In this document: positions 60,793 to 64,000 of the stretch, in pieces | Position numbering within the stretch: position 1 is the first letter of the stretch | How the letters are laid out: each line of letters opens with the position of its first letter | From: Thermopolyspora flexuosa | Lineage (GTDB): Bacteria > Actinomycetota > Actinomycetes > Streptosporangiales > Streptosporangiaceae | Direction of reading: 5' to 3' | Assembly: GCF_006716785.1 (NCBI RefSeq) | Contig: NZ_VFPQ01000001.1 | Location: forward strand, 124,001 to 188,000 | DNA: 64,000 nt | Program-made: the position numbers and the translations under genes | Notes under the pieces: model-generated | The model's input: only the letters and a program-made list of their open reading frames with translations | What the model was told of the DNA's origin: nothing | The model's database searches: none

Positions 60793-61215
60793 CTAAGAGG
60801 TGGGGGCGAGCTGGATAAGGGCCCAGACCGTGCGCCCGTGCGGGTCTCCGTAGACGCCCCAAAGGGTCGCCATGTCCTCTACCAGGTAGAGGCCCCGCCC
60901 GCCGGTGGCGTCGACCCCGACGTGGCGAACCTGTGGCGGGTCGGCCGGCCCACCCTGGTCGGTAACGCCGATGACGAGGAGGTCATCGCGGTTGTCCAGA
61001 GTCAGCCGAAAGCGGCCTTCGGGTAGCCCGCTCCGAGTGTGCCGCAGCGCGTTGGTGACCAGTTCGGAGGCGACGAACTGCGCGACCTCGGCACTGGGTC
61101 CGTTGCCGAGGTAGTCGGCGATCATCTGGCGGACCACACCCACCTGCCGGTTCGTACCGGGGAAGCTGCGCCACAACCGGCGGACCGGTTGTCTGTCGCT
61201 CAGCGCTCGGGTCAT
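60793..61215 (-). CDS. RsbW-like ATP-binding protein, second copy
   Basis: A 140-aa GHKL ATPase with N box FVASELVTNALRHTRSG near 44-60, G1 VTDQGGP near 85-91 and the GGRGLYLVEDMATLWG lid near 105-120. The start ATG 61215 follows AGGGAGA. It is divergent from the monooxygenase/XRE-TPR gene pair, with promoters overlapping in the gap. Compared with the first copy (20165) it lacks a similar C-terminal extension and shows only family-level similarity. Confidence 0.85.
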   Translation of the reverse strand: MTRALSDRQPVRRLWRSFPGTNRQVGVVRQMIADYLGNGPSAEVAQFVASELVTNALRHTRSGLPEGRFRLTLDNRDDLLVIGVTDQGGPADPPQVRHVGVDATGGRGLYLVEDMATLWGVYGDPHGRTVWALIQLAPTS

Positions 61216-61252
61216 TGCGCTCTCCCTGTGTTTGTCCAGGTCAACCCTGAGA

Positions 61253-61323
61253 TTGATATTGAAAGTACTAGTGCTGTACTGTAAGTACAAGCACTTTGAG
61301 TACTTGCATGTAACTCCTGGTAC
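61253..61323. promoter_or_regulatory. Overlapping divergent promoters with five GTAC motifs
   Basis: Plus strand: TTGATA (61253-61258), 18 bases, TACTGT (61277-61282). Minus strand: TTGTAC (61290-61285), 17 bases, TACTTT (61267-61262). Five GTAC cores (61265, 61276, 61285, 61300, 61320) lie in and just beyond these, and AAGTACT/AGTACTT with GTGCT/AGCAC make an imperfect dyad (61264-61304). A regulator such as the encoded XRE protein could bind here and switch both directions. Confidence 0.65.
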
Positions 61324-61380
61324 TGCTCAGGTATGGAGGAGTGATCCCGCGCGAGGCCGGGTGACCCGAGGAGGGCGCAC

Positions 61381-61689
61381 ATGTTCGGACTCGTGGTCCG
61401 ATTCACCTGCAAGGACGAAGCCAGCGCCGAGGCGTTCGACCGCCTCGTCGCCGAGACCATCGAACAGATCCGCCGACACGAGCCCGGCACGATCGTCTAC
61501 GCCTCCCATCGCGTGGAAGGCCGCCCGCTCGAGCGGATCTTCTACGAGCTGTACCGGGACCGGGACGCTTTCGAGGCCCACGAGCGGACCGAGCACACCC
61601 GCCGTTTCCTGGCCGCCCGCGACGAGTATCTGGCCTCGGTCGAGGTCGACTGGCTGCACCTACAGGACGGGAAGGGCGTCACCCCGTGA
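61381..61689 (+). CDS. Antibiotic biosynthesis monooxygenase (ABM) domain protein
   Basis: A 102-aa ferredoxin-like fold protein: VVRFTCKDEASAEAFDRLV, then RRHEPGTIVYASHR and IFYELYRDRDAFEAHERTEH (parts), the standard ABM pattern with its conserved H in EH(T)xRF. Such proteins oxidise small molecules without a bound cofactor or act as heme/quinone-related enzymes. It is followed directly by the XRE-TPR gene (GTGA overlap), so the two are coupled. ATG 61381 has GGAGG upstream. Confidence 0.83.
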   Translation: MFGLVVRFTCKDEASAEAFDRLVAETIEQIRRHEPGTIVYASHRVEGRPLERIFYELYRDRDAFEAHERTEHTRRFLAARDEYLASVEVDWLHLQDGKGVTP

Positions 61690-62888
61690 GCACCGAGTAC
61701 CAGCGCGCCCTGGGCCGCCGCATCGCCCAGGAACGCCGACGCCGCGGGCTCTCCCAAACGGAGCTGGCCCGTCTGGTCGACCGATCGGTGGCCTGGATCT
61801 CCCAGGTCGAGCGCGGCGTACGCAGGATCGACCGCATGTCGGTCCTGGAGAGACTCGCCGAGGCACTCGACGTGCCGCTGGCGGAGCTGGCCGCCGAAGC
61901 GCCGCTGATCGCGGCGGCCGACGAAGAGATGCCGGGGACCGCAAAGCTACGTCTGGTGCTGTCGGGTGTCCACGCCCTTCATGCGATGCTCCACCCCGCT
62001 CCCGCCCCACCCGTGAGCGAGCTTCGCTCGCAGGTCGAGCGCGCGTGGGAACTGACCCACGAAAGCCGGTACACCGAGCTGGCCGACCTGCTGCGCGGCC
62101 TGATCCCCGAATTGGAGGGCGCCGCCCGCTCGGCCGAGGCCGACCGTCGGCCCGAACTGTTCGAGCTGCTGGCCACCACGTACCAGACCTGCTCGGCATC
62201 ATTGGCCAAGCTTGGCGAGCCGGAAGCAGCGTGGATCGCCGCCGACCGTGCCATCGCCGCGGCCGAACGTACGGGCAATCCGCTCCTGATGGCGGCCGGA
62301 GCCTACCGCCTCGGCTTCGTCTTCCTCGGCGCCCGCCACTTCGACCAGGCCGAGGAGGTGGCCCGCACCGCCGCGGATGCCCTGTCGAATCTGGCCGACG
62401 AGGGAAATCCTGAGGCGATGTCGCTATGGGGCGCCCTGACCTTGCAGCGCGCCATGGCCGCCGCCCACCTCAACCAGGCCGACCCCGCCTATCACCACCT
62501 CGCCCGCGCCCGCGAAATGGCCGAACGACTCGGCGAAGGCCGCAACGACTTCAACACCGAATTCGGCCCGGCGAACGTCGCCCTGTACGAGGTCGCGGTG
62601 GCCGTCGAACTCGGCGACGCCGGCCGCGCCATCCGAATCGGCACAACCGTGGACACCTCCGTTCTCTCCAGCGAACGCCGAGCCCGCCTCCACATCGACC
62701 TCGCCCGCGCCCACGCCCAGCGCCGCCAGGTCGACGATGCCGTCGCCGCCCTGCGAACGGCCGAATCCATCACCCCAGAGCAGGTGCACAACCACCGAGT
62801 CGTCCGTCGCCTCGTCGCCGACCTTCTCACCATGCAGAGTCCCCCGTCCGCGGAGTTGCGCGAGCTGGCCGAACGGGTTGGCGCGTAG
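61686..62888 (+). CDS. XRE-family HTH regulator with TPR-like C-terminus
   Basis: A 400-aa regulator: a classic HTH_XRE at 8-62 (ALGRRIAQERRRRGLSQTELARLVDRSVAWISQVERG, in part), then helical repeats from about 100 to 390 in TPR spacing (AYRLGFVFLGARHFDQAEEVARTAADAL and ARAHAQRRQVDDAVAALRTAES). GTG 61686 overlaps the ABM stop. The DNA-binding domain is canonical, unlike that of the regulator at 18540. Together with the divergent kinase gene this is a second copy of the XRE-TPR plus RsbW-like unit. Confidence 0.87.
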   Translation: MSTEYQRALGRRIAQERRRRGLSQTELARLVDRSVAWISQVERGVRRIDRMSVLERLAEALDVPLAELAAEAPLIAAADEEMPGTAKLRLVLSGVHALHAMLHPAPAPPVSELRSQVERAWELTHESRYTELADLLRGLIPELEGAARSAEADRRPELFELLATTYQTCSASLAKLGEPEAAWIAADRAIAAAERTGNPLLMAAGAYRLGFVFLGARHFDQAEEVARTAADALSNLADEGNPEAMSLWGALTLQRAMAAAHLNQADPAYHHLARAREMAERLGEGRNDFNTEFGPANVALYEVAVAVELGDAGRAIRIGTTVDTSVLSSERRARLHIDLARAHAQRRQVDDAVAALRTAESITPEQVHNHRVVRRLVADLLTMQSPPSAELRELAERVGA

Positions 62889-63154
62889 GAAGCGCAGCTC
62901 GATATGGCCGTATCAGGGGCCACCGTTCCTGGTGGCGAAAGGCTCGGCACCCAATCACGACCGAGCTGGGCAACGCGACTTGATAAGCAACTGATTCAAC
63001 TGGTTGATCACGGCGAATCTGATGCATTTGGTAATAGAAATGATTCGTGTGTCGATGTTGCTTACAGGTCTCTGCTAAATGGATGGGAAGAGTTTCTTGC
63101 CTGTCCGTAGAGATCGCTGGCGCCGGATGGTTAGGGTATTGTTGCTGGTCGGTT
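62889..63154. other. Lower-GC intergenic region of 266 bases
   Basis: The base composition falls noticeably from about 62990 onward. No ORF I trust is present, and a promoter for the following membrane protein gene may lie here (for instance around the AT-rich 63000-63060). Confidence 0.4.
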
Positions 63155-63592
63155 ATGTTGTGGGTCCGCTACGTTGCTGGTGTGGCCCGGAGGAGGAAGA
63201 GTTTCTTAGAAAAATACTGGGGTTACGGCGTACTTGTGGCCATTATCCTCGGCTGGTGGTTTGCGGAGGACAAAGGCAAGATCGCCCCCTTGCTGATTGT
63301 GGGTAGCCTGCTGGCGATCTTTTATTTTCTCTTCAGAGTCCCCAGGACGTGCGGTGCCGAAGGTCGCGAGGGTCCGTGCCGAAACAACGCCCAAGGCCTT
63401 CTCTTCGGATGTAACCAGGTCCGCCAACACAAGCGGCAGAATTTCGCGAGACGGCTGGGTAGAGAGCGATGGCGCAGACTGAACAGAGGACTCTGGACCT
63501 CACCTAAGGATGCCGTGGCGACACTCTCATGTCTCGGTACGGTGGTCTCGGCCATAGCGGCAACAATGGCGGTCATTCTGGACCGAGGTTAG
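63155..63592 (+). CDS. Membrane protein with possible zinc-binding Cys/His motif
   Basis: A 145-aa ORF of lower GC content than its neighbours. Two hydrophobic segments (about 25-40 and 48-62) are followed by a Cys/His stretch CGAEGREGPC...GCNQVRQHK (residues about 65-92), similar to short CGAxTRxGxPC-type zinc motifs in actinomycete proteins. The basic RRLGRERWRRLNRG region follows, and a third hydrophobic segment ends the protein. ATG 63155 and GTG 63182 are both possible starts, neither with a good binding site. The family is unknown, and composition suggests later acquisition. Confidence 0.5.
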   Translation: MLWVRYVAGVARRRKSFLEKYWGYGVLVAIILGWWFAEDKGKIAPLLIVGSLLAIFYFLFRVPRTCGAEGREGPCRNNAQGLLFGCNQVRQHKRQNFARRLGRERWRRLNRGLWTSPKDAVATLSCLGTVVSAIAATMAVILDRG

Positions 63593-63750
63593 ACCGCTGG
63601 CGTCCTTTCCGGCTAGAGGAAACTCCGGAAACTAAGCTCACCTTTCCCTGGCTAGTGGTGAGACTCGATGGTTATGCCTTTATCGGTGTCTCACAGTGGA
63701 CTGGGAATGGCGAAATACTTGGCGGTTCTCTCGCCTGCCGACACTGAGAT

Positions 63751-64000
63751 TCACTTGGTCTCGAGGTCGCGGTGGCGGAAGCCGTACAGGCCAAGGGCGA
63801 CCAAGGCGGCTGCGATGGCGGTCAGGGCCAGCAGCGGGGTCCAGGTGAGGTCCTCGACCGGGAGGCGGGGGATGTGGCTGAACGGGGACAGGCTCGTCAG
63901 CCAGGTGGGGAGCCGGAGGATCATGCCCAGGTAGCCGGTGACGGCGATGTAGCCGACATAGACCCAGGCCAGGGCGGTCGCCCGGGGGAGCCAGCCGACC
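63751..64000 (-). CDS. ABC-2 type permease, C-terminal part (cut by window end)
   Basis: The last 82 codons of a membrane protein that begins beyond the window. Three hydrophobic stretches are visible, with the segment LSPFSHIPRLPVEDLTWTPLLALTAIAAAL (in part) and the ending GLYGFRHRDLETK. This C-terminus is typical of the large permeases of antibiotic-type ABC exporters, whose last cytosolic residues read xFRRRDL. It is not a full gene in this window. Confidence 0.75.
   Translation of the reverse strand, partial: VGWLPRATALAWVYVGYIAVTGYLGMILRLPTWLTSLSPFSHIPRLPVEDLTWTPLLALTAIAAALVALGLYGFRHRDLETK

Noticed and set aside
62889-63040. DUF397/BldB-like gene after the XRE-TPR regulator
   Set aside because: I translated the frames there and found neither the SSYS nor the CVEVA-type motifs.

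Overview
The window is about 64 kb of very GC-rich DNA, close to 70% or more by eye. The coding is dense, GTG and TTG starts are common, and many stops and starts overlap as ATGA, GTGA or TGATG. Together with XRE-TPR regulators paired with RsbW-like kinases, secreted and TAT-like lipoproteins, and many TetR/MarR/IclR regulators, this points to a chromosomal segment of a mycelial actinomycete. A member of the Streptosporangiales is my best guess, but this is inference from style and not from a marker gene. I found no rRNA, tRNA, IS element or CRISPR array.

Layout. 1-9.3 kb: a class D beta-lactamase, an SMP-30 lactonase, a near-certain 2,2-dialkylglycine decarboxylase (dgdA) with a flavin monooxygenase and a secreted protein after it, then a CPBP protease divergent from a TetR regulator. 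9.3-14.6 kb: an envelope-type module (lipoprotein, ABC ATPase, ABC permease, NarL-type histidine kinase) whose response regulator is split by a one-base frameshift. 14.7-20.6 kb: a CaiB-type CoA-transferase, a TPR membrane protein, and an XRE-TPR regulator divergent from an RsbW-like kinase. 20.6-25.5 kb: decayed genes (GH16 tail, FG-GAP protein, a truncated FAD oxidoreductase joined to a truncated PPOX protein) around an intact pair: a 130-aa MoaD/ubiquitin-like protein ending in Gly-Gly and an 822-aa DUF4132 protein. 25.5-33.4 kb: MarR, a secreted protein, then a protease-MoxR-DUF58-vWA-vWA-FAD run. A 51-aa arginine-rich ORF made of 30-bp tandem repeats sits inside that run.

34.2-56.0 kb is the centrepiece: nineteen minus-strand genes, nearly all touching or overlapping, that read as one catabolic supercluster. 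It runs from a good promoter at 56.04-56.07 kb. In transcription order it encodes an SsuC-type permease, an NMT1-like binding protein, a fumarate-reductase-type flavoprotein, a bicupin, an SsuB-type ATPase, a MmgE/PrpD protein, an AllA-like protein, a three-subunit molybdenum hydroxylase (L, M, S), a SnoaL-OsmC fusion, an OYE/Fe-S reductase, a HapK-like small protein, an MFS transporter, a CaiB CoA-transferase, a cyclase-family hydrolase, a second MmgE/PrpD, a cyclic amidohydrolase and a CitE-type lyase. An IclR regulator lies just upstream with a divergent SDR. The logic fits import of an N-heterocycle or cyclic amide, Mo-hydroxylation, flavin reduction, hydrolytic ring opening, dehydration or isomerisation of a dicarboxylate, CoA activation and lyase cleavage. 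The substrate is unknown.

58-64 kb: a TetR regulator and a siderophore-interacting flavin reductase share a 33-bp perfect dyad operator. Then come a small membrane protein, a second divergent RsbW-like kinase versus monooxygenase/XRE-TPR unit with overlapping promoters, a lower-GC membrane protein with a zinc-type Cys/His motif, and the 3' end of an ABC-2 permease cut by the window edge.
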